Positions 17,656 to 27,318 of a stretch of 49,961 nt of DNA are shown piece after piece. This DNA comes from an uncultured beta proteobacterium. Its GTDB lineage: Bacteria; Pseudomonadota; Gammaproteobacteria; Burkholderiales; Burkholderiaceae_C. How positions within the stretch are numbered: position 1 is the first letter of the stretch; every line of letters starts with the position of its first letter. The notes under the pieces were generated by a model. That model did no database searches, was not told where the DNA came from, and saw only the letters and a program-made list of their open reading frames with translations. The stretch is taken from contig CAIJPE010000361.1 of the NCBI GenBank assembly GCA_903822435.1, positions 1 through 49,961 on the forward strand, given 5' to 3'. The position numbers were made by a program, and so were the translations under genes.

Positions 17656-18789
17656 TCAAGGCTGGCGCACGAAGCGCTGCACCCTCTTGCCGGTGTCCAC
17701 CTCGCCAGCATACAGGTCACCCTGGCTGTCGATGGCCATGTCGTGGACCCAGTGGAATTCGCCCGCGTAGCGGCCTGGGCGGCCCAGGGTACCCACCGGC
17801 TCACCGGTCTCGCGGCGCAGCGTCAGCACCTGGTTGTTGCGGCCGTCGGCCAGGAACAGCCAGCGTTGCTCGGGGTCGCGTGACAGCAGCAGGTCCCACA
17901 CCGAACCGTTGCCGGCGGTCTGGGGTTCGATGCTGAATTCCTTGACGTAGCGGCCATCCTTGTGGAACACCTGCACGCGGTTGTTCAGGCGGTCGCAGAC
18001 GTAGACCAGGCCATCGTGGGCGAGGCGAACGCAATGCACCGGGTTGCCGAAGTGTTCCTTCTGCGTGGCCGTCGGCGGCTCGGTGCGCCGGGCATTGGGC
18101 TTCTCGTAGTCCACCGGAGCCTTGCCGTAGGCGCCCCAGTGGCGCTTGTAGGCACCGGTGTCGGCGTCGAAGACGATGACGCGGCGGTTGTAATAGCCGT
18201 CGGCCACGTACACCTCGTGCGCGGGGCCGTCCACCTCCACGCCAGCCGCCTGGCCCAGGCGCGTCACGTCGGCGCTGCCGGTCTGCGGCCCGATCTTGCC
18301 GATCTGCATCACGAAGTGCCCGTCGGCGGTGAACTTCAGCAGCTGGCCGTCCTGGGGACCGTTGCCGGTGATCCAGACGAAGCCCTGCGGGTCGACATGG
18401 ATGCCGTGCTCGTTGGCCGGCCAGTTGTAGCCGGCGGCAGGTCCGCCCCAATGGCGCAGCAGGCGACCACCGCGGTCGAATTCGAGCACGGGTGGCGCCG
18501 GCGCGCAGCAGTGCGATTGTGGCGGGTTGAGCGTGGCGCCGCGCTCGTCCTCGCTCAGGCTGCCGGGGCGCTGCAGCACCCAGACGTGGTCGTTGGCATC
18601 GGTGGCCACTCCGCTGACCTGCCCCAGGATCCAGTGGTTCGGCAAAGGCAGCGGCCAGGCGGGGTCGACCTTGAATCGCGGCACGTCCGCAGCGGGTTGG
18701 GCCAGGGCCGGCACGGCCAGCAGGACCACGGCAGCCCATGCCGAGGCAGCCAGGGCCAGCACGGGTCGCCAACGGGAAGGCCTGTGCAT
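17656..18789 (-). CDS. exported NHL-repeat beta-propeller protein
   Basis: A 377-residue protein with a cleavable signal peptide (hydrophobic core AASAWAAVVLLAVPALAQ). The mature part consists of NHL-like repeats expected to form a six-bladed propeller: GVATDANDHVWVLQRP, GIHVDPQGFVWITGNG, GVEVDGPAHEVYVADGYYNRRVIVFD, CVRLAHDGLVYVCDRLNNRVQVF, WLFLADGRNNQVL, DMAIDSQGDLYAGEVDTGKRVQ. Such periplasmic proteins resemble the lyase part of peptidylglycine alpha-amidating enzymes, but no activity can be assigned. The start has GGAG 7 bases upstream. It lies 133 bases downstream of the FAD oxidoreductase gene, and the gap shows nothing recognisable. Confidence 0.8.
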   Translation of the reverse strand: MHRPSRWRPVLALAASAWAAVVLLAVPALAQPAADVPRFKVDPAWPLPLPNHWILGQVSGVATDANDHVWVLQRPGSLSEDERGATLNPPQSHCCAPAPPVLEFDRGGRLLRHWGGPAAGYNWPANEHGIHVDPQGFVWITGNGPQDGQLLKFTADGHFVMQIGKIGPQTGSADVTRLGQAAGVEVDGPAHEVYVADGYYNRRVIVFDADTGAYKRHWGAYGKAPVDYEKPNARRTEPPTATQKEHFGNPVHCVRLAHDGLVYVCDRLNNRVQVFHKDGRYVKEFSIEPQTAGNGSVWDLLLSRDPEQRWLFLADGRNNQVLTLRRETGEPVGTLGRPGRYAGEFHWVHDMAIDSQGDLYAGEVDTGKRVQRFVRQP

Positions 18790-18922
18790 GCGGGGTCTCC
18801 GGTGGGTATCGAGGGAGGCCGATGATCTCCCGGCCCGACAGTTCCGCGGCTACGGGACTCCCCGGGGGCCGCGCGGGCGAAGCGCGGTGGGGTTGCCAAA
18901 CCTGCCCGCCGTGCCCGTTCGA

Positions 18923-20053
18923 TCAGCTCGACCGGAGCCGCCGAGGCGACAGTGCGTCCAGCGACACGCCCTGCCGGGCAATGTCTTGCGGCAGCGGCCG
19001 GCCCATCAGGGTGGCGGCTGCGGCGCGGGCCAGGGCGGGTGCCATCTGGATGCCGTAGCCGCCCTGCCCCGCCAGCCAGAAGAAGCCTTCGGCCTGGGGG
19101 GCAAAGCCGGCCACGGGTGAGCGGTCGGCCACGAAGCTGCGCAACCCGGCCCAGCGGTGGTTGATGCGCCGCACCGGCAGGGTGGTGAGCGTCTCGAAGC
19201 GGTCCAGCGCCAGGGCCACGTCCAGTTCTTCGGGCGCCACGTCGCAGGGTTCCATCGGGTCCTCGTTGGCGGGCGAGATGAGCAACTGCCCGGCATCGGG
19301 CTTGAAGTACAGCGTCTCGTCGACGTCGATGGTCATGGGCCAGGCGCGCGCATCCAGGCCCTCCGGCAACGGGACGGTGAGTGCGGTGCGGCGCATCGGC
19401 TGCAGACCGACCGTGGGCACCCCCGCGGCAAGGGCCACGGCGTCGGCCCAGGCGCCGGTGGCATTGACCACCACGGGAGCCTGGAACGTGCCGGCCCGCG
19501 AGGTGGCATGCCAGACGCCGCCGCGGTGCTCCAGCGCCACCTGGCCCGCTCCGAGCTCGATCCGTGCGCCGGCCCGGCGCGCCAGCCGCAGGTAGCCCTG
19601 GTGGATGGCCGCCACGTCCATGTCGCAACCCGAGCGGTCGATGGCCGCACCGGCCACCCGCGCGGGCCGCAGGATCGGCACATGGCGCACGGCGGCCGCC
19701 GGGTCGATGGCTTCGAGCCCGGACCCGCCGCCCTGCTGCGCGTGCATCGCTGCCAGCGAGGGCAGTTGCTCGGGCGCCGCGACGAACAGCGCGGCGCGCG
19801 GGCTCATCAGGGGCCCCTGCGCAAAGTCTTCGGGCGGGTTCTCGAGAAATGCCCGGCTGGCACGGGTCAGGCCCTGAACGGTGGCGTTGCCGTAGCTTTC
19901 GAAGAACATCGCGGCCGAGCGCCCCGTGGTGTGGCGGCCGGCCTGGTCTTCGACCTCGATGAGCAGCAGGCGGCGGTGCGGCGACAACTCGGCGGCCACC
20001 GATGCGCCCGCCATGCCGGCTCCCAGAACGATCACATCGAATGCATTGCTCAT
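18923..20053 (-). CDS. FAD-dependent oxidoreductase, DauA-like (DAO family)
   Basis: A 376-residue cytoplasmic flavoprotein. It has the N-terminal dinucleotide-binding motif VIVLGAGMAGASVAAELS, then HTTGRSAAMFFESYGN, which together with TRASRAFLENPPEDFAQGPLMSPR strongly resembles D-arginine dehydrogenase (DauA) of Pseudomonas. The C-terminal FAD contact region is WLAGQGGYGIQMAPALARAAAATLMG. It probably oxidises a D-amino acid or related amine. ATGs at 20053 and 20071 are both possible; the first fits homologues. It is transcribed away from the peptide ABC operon across a 104-base gap, suggesting joint control of uptake and catabolism of D-amino-acid-containing substrates, which is inference. 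Confidence 0.8.
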   Translation of the reverse strand: MSNAFDVIVLGAGMAGASVAAELSPHRRLLLIEVEDQAGRHTTGRSAAMFFESYGNATVQGLTRASRAFLENPPEDFAQGPLMSPRAALFVAAPEQLPSLAAMHAQQGGGSGLEAIDPAAAVRHVPILRPARVAGAAIDRSGCDMDVAAIHQGYLRLARRAGARIELGAGQVALEHRGGVWHATSRAGTFQAPVVVNATGAWADAVALAAGVPTVGLQPMRRTALTVPLPEGLDARAWPMTIDVDETLYFKPDAGQLLISPANEDPMEPCDVAPEELDVALALDRFETLTTLPVRRINHRWAGLRSFVADRSPVAGFAPQAEGFFWLAGQGGYGIQMAPALARAAAATLMGRPLPQDIARQGVSLDALSPRRLRSS

Positions 20054-20157
20054 CGCGTGGCCCGCGTCCATGCTAGCGTAAGGCTTGCCATGCCCGGTCA
20101 GCAGCATCCGGCAGGCTCGGCTCCCGTTGTCACAAGATCCGCGCAAAAGACGGTTTC

Positions 20158-21783
20158 ATGAAGAACATCTTGCCCTTCCCCCGTCCCCTGGACGGCCACC
20201 GCCGGCCTGCCACCACGGCGGCTGCCTGCCTCTTGGCGGCGCTGCTGGGCCTTGCACCGGCGGCCGGCCGGGCGGCCGGCGCGCTGACCGTCTGCACAGA
20301 AGCCTCGCCCGACACGCTGGACGTCGCCCAGTCCGAGGCCGCCGTGACGGTGGACGCCATCGGCAACACCGTCTTCGACCAGCTGGTGATGTACCGCCGC
20401 GGCACCACCGAACTGGTGCCCGGCCTGGCGCAGACCTGGGCCATCAGTCCCGACGGCCTGAGCTACACGCTGCAGTTGCGGCCCGGCGTGAAGTTCCACA
20501 CCACGCCCTGGTTCAAGCCGACCCGCGACTTGAACGCCGACGACGTGGTGTTCAGCTTCGCCCGCCTGGCCGAGAAGAAGGGCGCGTGGCACGACGCGGC
20601 GCCCATCGGCTTCCAGATGTGGCACAGCACGGGCATGGCCGATGCCATCCGCCGGGTGGAGAAGGTCGACGCGATGACCGTGCGCCTGATCCTCACCAAG
20701 CCGATGGCACCCATGCTGTCTCTGCTGGCCAATGCCTTCACGAGCTCGGTGATCTCGGCCGAGTACGGCGCCCAGTTGCTCAAGGCGGGCAAGCCCGAGC
20801 AGCTGAACACGCAGCCGGTGGGCACCGGGCCCTTCCAGTTCCGCAGCTACCAGAAGGACGCGGTGATGCGGCTGGGCGCCAACCCGCAGTACTGGGGCAG
20901 CAAGCCGCAGATCGACCAACTGGTGTTTGCGATCACGCCCGATGCCTCGGTGCGCGTGCAGCGGTTGAAGGCCGGTGAATGCCTGGTGGGCGCGAACATG
21001 CGCGGCGAGACCATCAGCGCGCTCGAGGGCACCTCCGTCAAGGTGGATGCCGCCCCAGGGCTGCTCACCGGCTACATCGCGCTGAACACCCAGCACAAGT
21101 TCCTGTCCGACGTGCGCTTCCGGCAGGCCCTGGCGCTGGCCTTCGATCGCCGCAGCTTCATCCAGTCGGTCTACGGCGGGCGGGCGCAACCGGCTGCGGC
21201 CTTCCTGCCGCCCCTGCTGTGGGGCCACAACGCCGACCTGAAGCCGCGCTTCGACCCCGAGCAGGCCAAGGCGCTGGTCAAGGCCGCGGGCTACGACGGC
21301 ACCGAGTTGACGATCTTCACGCGCATCGGCGGCAGCATCGACGGCAAGCGAGCGGCCGAGCTGATGCAGGCCGACTGGGCCAGGGTCGGCGTGAAGGTGC
21401 GGGTGCAGATGATGGAATGGGGCGAGATGCTGCGCCGAACCGGCGCCGGCGACCACGACATCACCTTCCTGAACTGGGCCGGCGACGCCGACCCCGACAA
21501 TTTCTTCAGCCCCAACCTGAGTTGCGAGGCGATCCCCGCCGGCGGCAACAAGAGCCGCTGGTGCAACAAGGCATTCGATGCCGTCATCGACAAGGCCCGC
21601 GGGCTGAACGACCAGGCCGAGCGCACCAAGCTCTACCAACTGGCGCAACGCATGATCTACGACGAAGCACCGCTGATCCCCACCGTGTACCCGCAGTACT
21701 TCACCGCGGTGAGCGAGAAGGTGCAGGGCTTCAAGTCCAGCCCCTTTGCCGACCTCGACTTCCGCGGCGTCGCACTGCCTTGA
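20158..21783 (+). CDS. dppA: peptide ABC transporter substrate-binding protein (SBP family 5)
   Basis: A 541-residue periplasmic binding protein of the DppA/OppA type. A signal peptide (residues 1 to about 40, core AAACLLAALLGLAPAAG, ending GRAAGA) precedes the family 5 start LTVCTEASPDTLDVAQ. DppA-like features are the pairing VVFSFARLAEK near residue 133, the YIALNTQHKFLSDVRFRQALALAFDR segment and a disulfide-type pair typical of DppA (SCEAIPAGGNKSRWCNKAFDAVIDKAR). It opens the five-gene operon A-B-C-D-F. Dipeptides are the expected ligand, but heme, D-peptides or other oligopeptides are possible. Confidence 0.9.
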   Translation: MKNILPFPRPLDGHRRPATTAAACLLAALLGLAPAAGRAAGALTVCTEASPDTLDVAQSEAAVTVDAIGNTVFDQLVMYRRGTTELVPGLAQTWAISPDGLSYTLQLRPGVKFHTTPWFKPTRDLNADDVVFSFARLAEKKGAWHDAAPIGFQMWHSTGMADAIRRVEKVDAMTVRLILTKPMAPMLSLLANAFTSSVISAEYGAQLLKAGKPEQLNTQPVGTGPFQFRSYQKDAVMRLGANPQYWGSKPQIDQLVFAITPDASVRVQRLKAGECLVGANMRGETISALEGTSVKVDAAPGLLTGYIALNTQHKFLSDVRFRQALALAFDRRSFIQSVYGGRAQPAAAFLPPLLWGHNADLKPRFDPEQAKALVKAAGYDGTELTIFTRIGGSIDGKRAAELMQADWARVGVKVRVQMMEWGEMLRRTGAGDHDITFLNWAGDADPDNFFSPNLSCEAIPAGGNKSRWCNKAFDAVIDKARGLNDQAERTKLYQLAQRMIYDEAPLIPTVYPQYFTAVSEKVQGFKSSPFADLDFRGVALP

Positions 21784-21837
21784 GCCTGATCACGCCCCGG
21801 GTCGAAGGGCCCGTGCCCCGCCGCTGCCGGTGAGTCG

Positions 21838-22866
21838 ATGCTGAGCTTCATCCTCAGGCGTCTGGGGCTGGTGATCCCAGCCTTCCTGGGCATCACCTTG
21901 CTGGCCTTCTCGCTGATCCACCTGATCCCAGGCGACCCGGTTCAGGTGATGGCCGGCGAGCGGCGGCTGGACCCCGTCTTCCATGCCGAGACGATGCGCC
22001 GCCTGGGCCTGGACCGCCCGCTGGCCGAGCAGTATGGGGCGTACCTCTGGCGGGCCCTGCACCTGGACCTGGGCGAATCCTTCTCCACGCACGAGGCTGT
22101 GTGGAGCGAATTCACCAAGCTCTTCCCGGCCACGCTGGAGCTGGCGGTGTGCGCCCTGGCGCTGGCCTGCACGGTGGGCGTGCTGGCGGGGGTGCTGGCG
22201 GCCCTGAACCGCGGCACGCCGCTGGACCACGGCGTGATGGGCCTGGCGCTCACCGGTTTCAGCATGCCGATCTTCTGGTGGGGCCTGTTGCTGATCATGT
22301 TCTTCTCGGTCGCCATGCGGGACCTGGCCCCGACCCTGGCCCTGCCGGTGTCCGGCCGCATCGCGCTGGAGTTCGACATCGCCCCGCGAACAGGCTTCAT
22401 GGTGGTCGACGCCTGGCTGGCGGGGGACCCCGGCGCGGTGCGGTCGGCGCTGTCGCATCTGGTGCTGCCGGCCGTGGTGCTGGGCACGGTGCCGCTGGCG
22501 GTGATCGCCCGCATGACGCGATCGAGCATGCTCGAGGTGCTGCGCGAGGACTACGTGCGCACGGCCAGGGCCAAGGGGCTGTCGCCGGCCCGCGTGGTGT
22601 TCGTGCATGCGCTGCGCAACGCGGCCGTGCCGGTGGTCACGGTCATCGGCATCCTGGTGGGCTCGCTGCTCGGCGGGGCGGTGCTCACGGAGACCATCTT
22701 CTCGTGGCCCGGCGTGGGCAAGTGGCTGATCGACGCCATCGGTCGGCGCGACTACCCCGTGGTGCAGGGCGGCATCCTGATTTCCGCCACGCTGGTGATC
22801 GTGGTCAACCTGGGCGTTGACGTCTTGTACGGCTGGCTCGACCCACGGATCCGCCATGGCCGCTGA
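21838..22866 (+). CDS. dppB: peptide ABC transporter permease DppB-type
   Basis: A 342-residue inner-membrane permease. TM1 is within MLSFILRRLGLVIPAFLGITLLAFSLIHLIPGDP, typical of DppB. The cytoplasmic coupling loop with EAA motif is DYVRTARAKGLSPARVVFVHALRNAAVPVV, followed by the last TM helices (GSLLGGAVLTETIFSWPGVGKWL). It begins 54 bases after dppA and its end overlaps dppC by 11 bases. Confidence 0.93.
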   Translation: MLSFILRRLGLVIPAFLGITLLAFSLIHLIPGDPVQVMAGERRLDPVFHAETMRRLGLDRPLAEQYGAYLWRALHLDLGESFSTHEAVWSEFTKLFPATLELAVCALALACTVGVLAGVLAALNRGTPLDHGVMGLALTGFSMPIFWWGLLLIMFFSVAMRDLAPTLALPVSGRIALEFDIAPRTGFMVVDAWLAGDPGAVRSALSHLVLPAVVLGTVPLAVIARMTRSSMLEVLREDYVRTARAKGLSPARVVFVHALRNAAVPVVTVIGILVGSLLGGAVLTETIFSWPGVGKWLIDAIGRRDYPVVQGGILISATLVIVVNLGVDVLYGWLDPRIRHGR

Positions 22867-23794
22867 CAAGTTGCCCAGCGAACGGGCGGCCCAGGGGCCG
22901 CTGGCGGCGTCTGAATCGGCGCCGGCCGCCCGAGGCTCGGGCTGGGGCGAGTTGTGGCGGGGCTTCGCCGCCAACCGCGGCGCCGTGGCCGGGCTGGTGG
23001 TCTTCACCGGGGTGGTGCTGGCCGCGCTGGGCGCGGACGTGCTGGCGCCGCACAGCCCCATCGAGCAATACCGCGATGCCATGCTGGTGCCGCCTTCCTG
23101 GGGCGGCGGGGCCGGGCACTTCTGGCTGGGCACCGACGAGATCGGGCGCGACATGCTCTCGCGACTGCTGCATGGGGCGCGGCTGTCGCTGGGCATCGGG
23201 CTGGTCTCGGTGCTGCTATCGATGGTGCCGGGCGTCGTGCTGGGCCTGCTGGCGGCCTTCTTCCCGCGCCGGCTGGGGGTGGTGATCCTGCGCACGATGG
23301 ATGTCGTGCTGGCGCTGCCCAGCCTGCTGCTGGCCATCGCGGTGGTGGCGGTGCTGGGGCCCGGGCTGGTCAACACGGTGCTGGCCATCGCGCTGGTCAG
23401 CATGCCCAGCTACGTGCGGCTGGTGCGTGCGTCGGCCACGGTCGAACTGGGCAAGGACTACGTGGTGGCTTCGCGCATGGCCGGGGCCGGCCGGCTGCGG
23501 CTGATGTTCGACACCGTGCTGCCCAACTGCATGGCGCCGGTGATCGTGACGGCCACGCTGGGCTTCTCGGACGCCATCCTCACCGCCGCGGCCCTGGGCT
23601 TCCTGGGCCTGGGCGCGCAGCCGCCCATGCCCGAGTGGGGCACGATGCTTGCATCCGCCCGTGACTACATCGAAAGGGCCAACTGGGTGGTGACGCTGCC
23701 CGGCCTGGCCATCCTGTGCACCGTGCTGTCGATCAACCTCATGGGCGACGGCCTGCGCGATGCGCTCGACCCGCGCTTGAAAAGGGCACTGTGA
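22856..23794 (+). CDS. dppC: peptide ABC transporter permease DppC-type
   Basis: A 312-residue partner permease with the DppC-type N-terminal tail and TM1 ([33 protein letters not shown]), the [28 protein letters not shown] motif, and the coupling EAA loop ([23 protein letters not shown]). The C-terminus [16 protein letters not shown] is diagnostic. The ATG at 22856 overlaps dppB by 11 bases, and the stop overlaps the GTG of dppD by 4 bases. Confidence 0.93.
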   Translation: MAADKLPSERAAQGPLAASESAPAARGSGWGELWRGFAANRGAVAGLVVFTGVVLAALGADVLAPHSPIEQYRDAMLVPPSWGGGAGHFWLGTDEIGRDMLSRLLHGARLSLGIGLVSVLLSMVPGVVLGLLAAFFPRRLGVVILRTMDVVLALPSLLLAIAVVAVLGPGLVNTVLAIALVSMPSYVRLVRASATVELGKDYVVASRMAGAGRLRLMFDTVLPNCMAPVIVTATLGFSDAILTAAALGFLGLGAQPPMPEWGTMLASARDYIERANWVVTLPGLAILCTVLSINLMGDGLRDALDPRLKRAL

Positions 23795-24762
23795 GCCTGC
23801 TGGAGATCCGCAACCTGCGCGTTGAATTCGGGAACCCGGCGGCGCCTTTCTGTGCCGTGCAGGGCCTGGACCTCACGCTGGACCGCGGGGGCCTGCTGGG
23901 CGTGGTGGGCGAATCGGGCTCGGGCAAGAGCGTGAGCATGCTGGCACTGATGGGCCTGATCGACGCCCCCGGCCGCGTAAGCGCCGACGTGCTGCGTTTC
24001 GACGGGCAGGATCTGCTGAGCCTGTCGCCGCGGCAGCGGCGGGCCATCGTCGGGCGCGACATGGCCATGATCTTCCAGGACCCGGTGGCCAGCCTGAACC
24101 CGAGCTACACCGTGGGCTTCCAGATCATCGAGACCCTGCGCGTGCACCAGCGGGCGAGCCGCGCGCGGATGCGCGACCGCGCCCTGGAACTGCTGCGCCT
24201 GGTGGAAATCCCCGACCCTGCCCTGCGCCTGGGCGCCTACCCGCATCAGCTCTCGGGCGGCATGAGCCAGCGGGTGATGATCGCCATGGCCCTGGCCTGC
24301 ACGCCCAAGCTGCTGATTGCCGACGAGCCCACCACGGCGCTGGACGTGACCATCCAGGCCCAGGTGCTGGAACTGCTGGTGAACCTGCAGCGCCAGCAGG
24401 ACATGGCCCTGGTGCTGATCACGCACGACCTGGCCCTGTTGGCCGAATACGCGCAGCGCATCGCCGTGATGTATGCCGGCGAGGTGGTGGAGGTGCAGGA
24501 CGTCCCGGCCCTGTTCCAGCGGCCGCACCACCCCTATACCGAGGCCCTGCTGGCCGCCATCCCCGAGCACGCCCGCGGTGCGGCGCGGCTGCCCACGCTG
24601 CCAGGACTGGTGCCTGGCGCCGACCGCGCGCCCCGGCGCTGCCTGCTCAGCCCGCGCTGCTCCTACGCGGACAGCACCTGCCAGGAGACGCATCCGCACC
24701 TGGCCGCGCTGTCGGGCGGCGCGCAGGTGCGCTGCCTCAAGCCCCTGAACGCCCATGGTTGA
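23791..24762 (+). CDS. dppD: peptide ABC transporter ATP-binding protein DppD-type
   Basis: A 323-residue ATPase with Walker A GESGSGKS (residues 40-47), ABC signature LSGGM (154-158), Walker B LLIADEP (174-180) and the oligopeptide-transporter C-terminal domain with a Cys-containing segment ([15 protein letters not shown]) typical of Opp/Dpp ATPases. The start is a GTG at 23791 giving [13 protein letters not shown]; it overlaps the dppC stop as GTGA, and similarity begins exactly there. Its end overlaps dppF by 8 bases. Confidence 0.93.
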   Translation: MSLLEIRNLRVEFGNPAAPFCAVQGLDLTLDRGGLLGVVGESGSGKSVSMLALMGLIDAPGRVSADVLRFDGQDLLSLSPRQRRAIVGRDMAMIFQDPVASLNPSYTVGFQIIETLRVHQRASRARMRDRALELLRLVEIPDPALRLGAYPHQLSGGMSQRVMIAMALACTPKLLIADEPTTALDVTIQAQVLELLVNLQRQQDMALVLITHDLALLAEYAQRIAVMYAGEVVEVQDVPALFQRPHHPYTEALLAAIPEHARGAARLPTLPGLVPGADRAPRRCLLSPRCSYADSTCQETHPHLAALSGGAQVRCLKPLNAHG

Positions 24763-25738
24763 TGCGACGGCCCCGCTGCTGGCGGCCCACGAGCTCACCC
24801 GGCACTACAGCGTGCGGCGCGGCCTGTTCCAGCCGGCCGCGGTGATCAAGGCGCTGAACGGCGTGAGCTTCACGGTGCAGGCCGGGCAGACGCTGGCCGT
24901 GGTGGGCGAATCCGGCTGCGGCAAGTCGACCCTGGCGAGGGCCCTGACCCTGATCGAGAAGCCCAGCAGCGGCAGCCTGCGCCTGGGCGGCATCGACGTG
25001 GTCACGGCCGGCCCGCCGGCGGTGCGCCAGTTGCGCAAGACCGTGCAGATGGTCTTCCAGAACCCCTATGCCTCGCTCAACCCGCGCAAGCGCGTCGAGC
25101 AGATGTTGGAGGAGCCTCTGCAATTGAACACGCCGCTCAGCGCAGCCGAACGGCGCGAGCGCGTGGCCGACATGCTGCGCCAGGTGGGCCTGAACCCCGA
25201 GCACGCGCGGCGCTATCCGCACATGTTCTCGGGGGGCCAGCGCCAGCGCATTGCCATTGCCCGCGCCATGATTCTGCAGCCGCAGTTGCTGGTGGCCGAC
25301 GAACCCACATCGGCGCTGGATGTGTCGATCCAGGCGCAGATCCTCAACCTCTTCATGGACCTGCAGGAGAGCAGCCGCGTCGCCTGCGTGTTCATCTCGC
25401 ACAACCTGAGCGTGGTCGAGCACATCGCGCAACGGGTGATGGTGATGTACCTGGGCCGCGTGGTCGAGTTCGCACCCAAGGCCGCGCTGTTCACCCGTGC
25501 GGTGCACCCGTACACGCGGGCATTGCTGTCGGCCACGCCCAGCATCGACCCCGCCCGCCGGGCACAGAAGCTGCGCATCCAGGGCGAGCCGCCATCGCCG
25601 CTGGACCCGCCGCCGGGGTGCAGCTTCCACAAGCGCTGCCCGCATGCCACCGATCGCTGCGCCATCGAGGTGCCCTCGCTGCGGCCCATCGCCGGCCATG
25701 AGGTGGCCTGCCACCACGCCGAAGCCCTGGCCGGCTGA
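24755..25738 (+). CDS. dppF: peptide ABC transporter ATP-binding protein DppF-type
   Basis: A 327-residue second ATPase of the peptide importer. Walker A GESGCGKS spans 51-58, signature FSGGQ 158-162, Walker B LLVADEP 178-184, and the C-terminal domain has the [14 protein letters not shown] cysteine-rich motif of the Opp/Dpp family. Its ATG overlaps the dppD stop by 8 bases. It is the last transporter gene; zwf follows after 53 bases and has its own strong ribosome site, so it may be cotranscribed. Confidence 0.93.
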   Translation: MVDATAPLLAAHELTRHYSVRRGLFQPAAVIKALNGVSFTVQAGQTLAVVGESGCGKSTLARALTLIEKPSSGSLRLGGIDVVTAGPPAVRQLRKTVQMVFQNPYASLNPRKRVEQMLEEPLQLNTPLSAAERRERVADMLRQVGLNPEHARRYPHMFSGGQRQRIAIARAMILQPQLLVADEPTSALDVSIQAQILNLFMDLQESSRVACVFISHNLSVVEHIAQRVMVMYLGRVVEFAPKAALFTRAVHPYTRALLSATPSIDPARRAQKLRIQGEPPSPLDPPPGCSFHKRCPHATDRCAIEVPSLRPIAGHEVACHHAEALAG

Positions 25739-25791
25739 AACCCCGACAGGCCCGAATCCGCACCCTCACCCCCAACCCGAAGGAGGCCCAC

Positions 25792-27255
25792 GTGGCAAAG
25801 ATACCCCCAGGCGTCGGACCGCGTTTCCCGCAAGTGGTGGTGCTGTTCGGCGCCACGGGCGACCTGGCGCGGCGCAAGCTGCTGCCGGGGCTGTACCACC
25901 TGAGCACGGCCGGCTTCATCCCCGGCTGCCGGATCATCGGCGTGTCGCTGGACGACATCGACCTGGAAGGCTTCCGCAAGGCCGCACGCTCGGCGCTGGA
26001 CGAATTCTTCAACCGCAAGATCACCGATGCCGACTGGGACGCCTTCGCTCGCAGCCTGGACTACGTGCCGCTGGCAGCGGGCACCGAGGCGCTGAAGGCC
26101 GCCGTCGCCAAGGCCGAGCAAACCTTCAGCGGAGAGAGCCGACGCCTGCACTACCTCAGCGTGCCGCCCAGCGCGGCACTGTCTGCCGTTCGCATGCTGG
26201 GCGAGGCCGGGCTGGTGGAGCGCTCGCGCATCATCATGGAAAAGCCCTTCGGCACCGACCTGGCCAGCGCCGTGTCGCTGAACAAGGCGCTGCACCTGGT
26301 GTTCTCTGAAGACCAGATCTTCCGTATCGACCACTTCCTGGGCAAGGAGCCGGCGCAGAACATCCTGGCCTTCCGCTTCGCCAACGGCCTGTTCGAACCG
26401 ATCTGGAACCGCAACTTCATCGACCACGTGCAGATCGACGTGCCCGAGACCCTGGGCCTGGGGCGCCGTTCGGGCTTCTACGAGCAGACCGGGGCCTATC
26501 GCGACATGGTGGTGACGCACCTGTTCCAGATCCTGGCCTTCATGGCGATGGAGCCGCCCACGGCGCTGGAACCCGCGCCCATCAGCGAAGAGAAGAACAA
26601 GGTCTTCCGCAGCATGCTGCCCATCCAGCCCGCGGACGTGGTGCGCGGGCAGTACACCGGCTACCGCGCCGAGGACGGCGTGGACCCCGAGTCCGAGACC
26701 GAGACCTTCATCGCGCTGAAGTGCTTCATCGACAACTGGCGCTGGGCCGGCGTGCCGTTTTTCCTGCGCACCGGCAAGCGGATGGCCGAAGGGCAGCGCA
26801 TCATCTCCATCGCCTTTCGCGAGCCGCCCAAGAGCATGTTCCCGGCCGGCTCGGGCGTGGGCGCGCAGGGGCCCGACCACCTCACCTTCGACCTGGCCGA
26901 TGCCTCGAAGATGTCGCTGAGCTTCTACGGCAAGCGCCCAGGGCCGGGCATGCGGCTGGACAAGCTGAGCCTGCAGTTCGCCATGCACGACACGGGGCTG
27001 CTGGGCGAGGTGCTGGAGGCCTACGAGCGCTTGATCCTGGACGCCATGCGTGGCGACCACACGCTGTTCAACACCGCCGAAGGCATCGAGCGGCTGTGGC
27101 AGGTGTCCACCCAGCTGCTGGAGTCGCCGCCGCCCGTGCGCCTGTACGAAGCCGGAGGTTGGGGGCCGAAGTCGATCCACCAGCTGATCGCGCCGCACGC
27201 CTGGCGGCTGCCCTTCGAGCGCGCCTGGCGCAGCCCGAACAAGTTGGGCAGCTGA
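25792..27255 (+). CDS. zwf: glucose-6-phosphate 1-dehydrogenase
   Basis: A 487-residue enzyme that oxidises glucose 6-phosphate to 6-phosphogluconolactone, making NADPH for the pentose phosphate and Entner-Doudoroff routes. The nucleotide motif is [15 protein letters not shown] (residues 16-29) and the active-site signature is RIDHFLGKE (178-186), containing the substrate lysine. The C-terminal [15 protein letters not shown] is also typical. The start is a GTG preceded by a full AAGGAGG ribosome site 5 bases upstream, so it is secure. Neither pgl nor edd/eda is adjacent; placement directly after a peptide transporter operon is unusual. Confidence 0.96.
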   Translation: MAKIPPGVGPRFPQVVVLFGATGDLARRKLLPGLYHLSTAGFIPGCRIIGVSLDDIDLEGFRKAARSALDEFFNRKITDADWDAFARSLDYVPLAAGTEALKAAVAKAEQTFSGESRRLHYLSVPPSAALSAVRMLGEAGLVERSRIIMEKPFGTDLASAVSLNKALHLVFSEDQIFRIDHFLGKEPAQNILAFRFANGLFEPIWNRNFIDHVQIDVPETLGLGRRSGFYEQTGAYRDMVVTHLFQILAFMAMEPPTALEPAPISEEKNKVFRSMLPIQPADVVRGQYTGYRAEDGVDPESETETFIALKCFIDNWRWAGVPFFLRTGKRMAEGQRIISIAFREPPKSMFPAGSGVGAQGPDHLTFDLADASKMSLSFYGKRPGPGMRLDKLSLQFAMHDTGLLGEVLEAYERLILDAMRGDHTLFNTAEGIERLWQVSTQLLESPPPVRLYEAGGWGPKSIHQLIAPHAWRLPFERAWRSPNKLGS

Positions 27256-27318
27256 ACGGCGGCCTTCGGGCGAACCGCGACGCCCTACACTGCAGCGGTC
27301 ACTGGATCCGGAGCCGAC

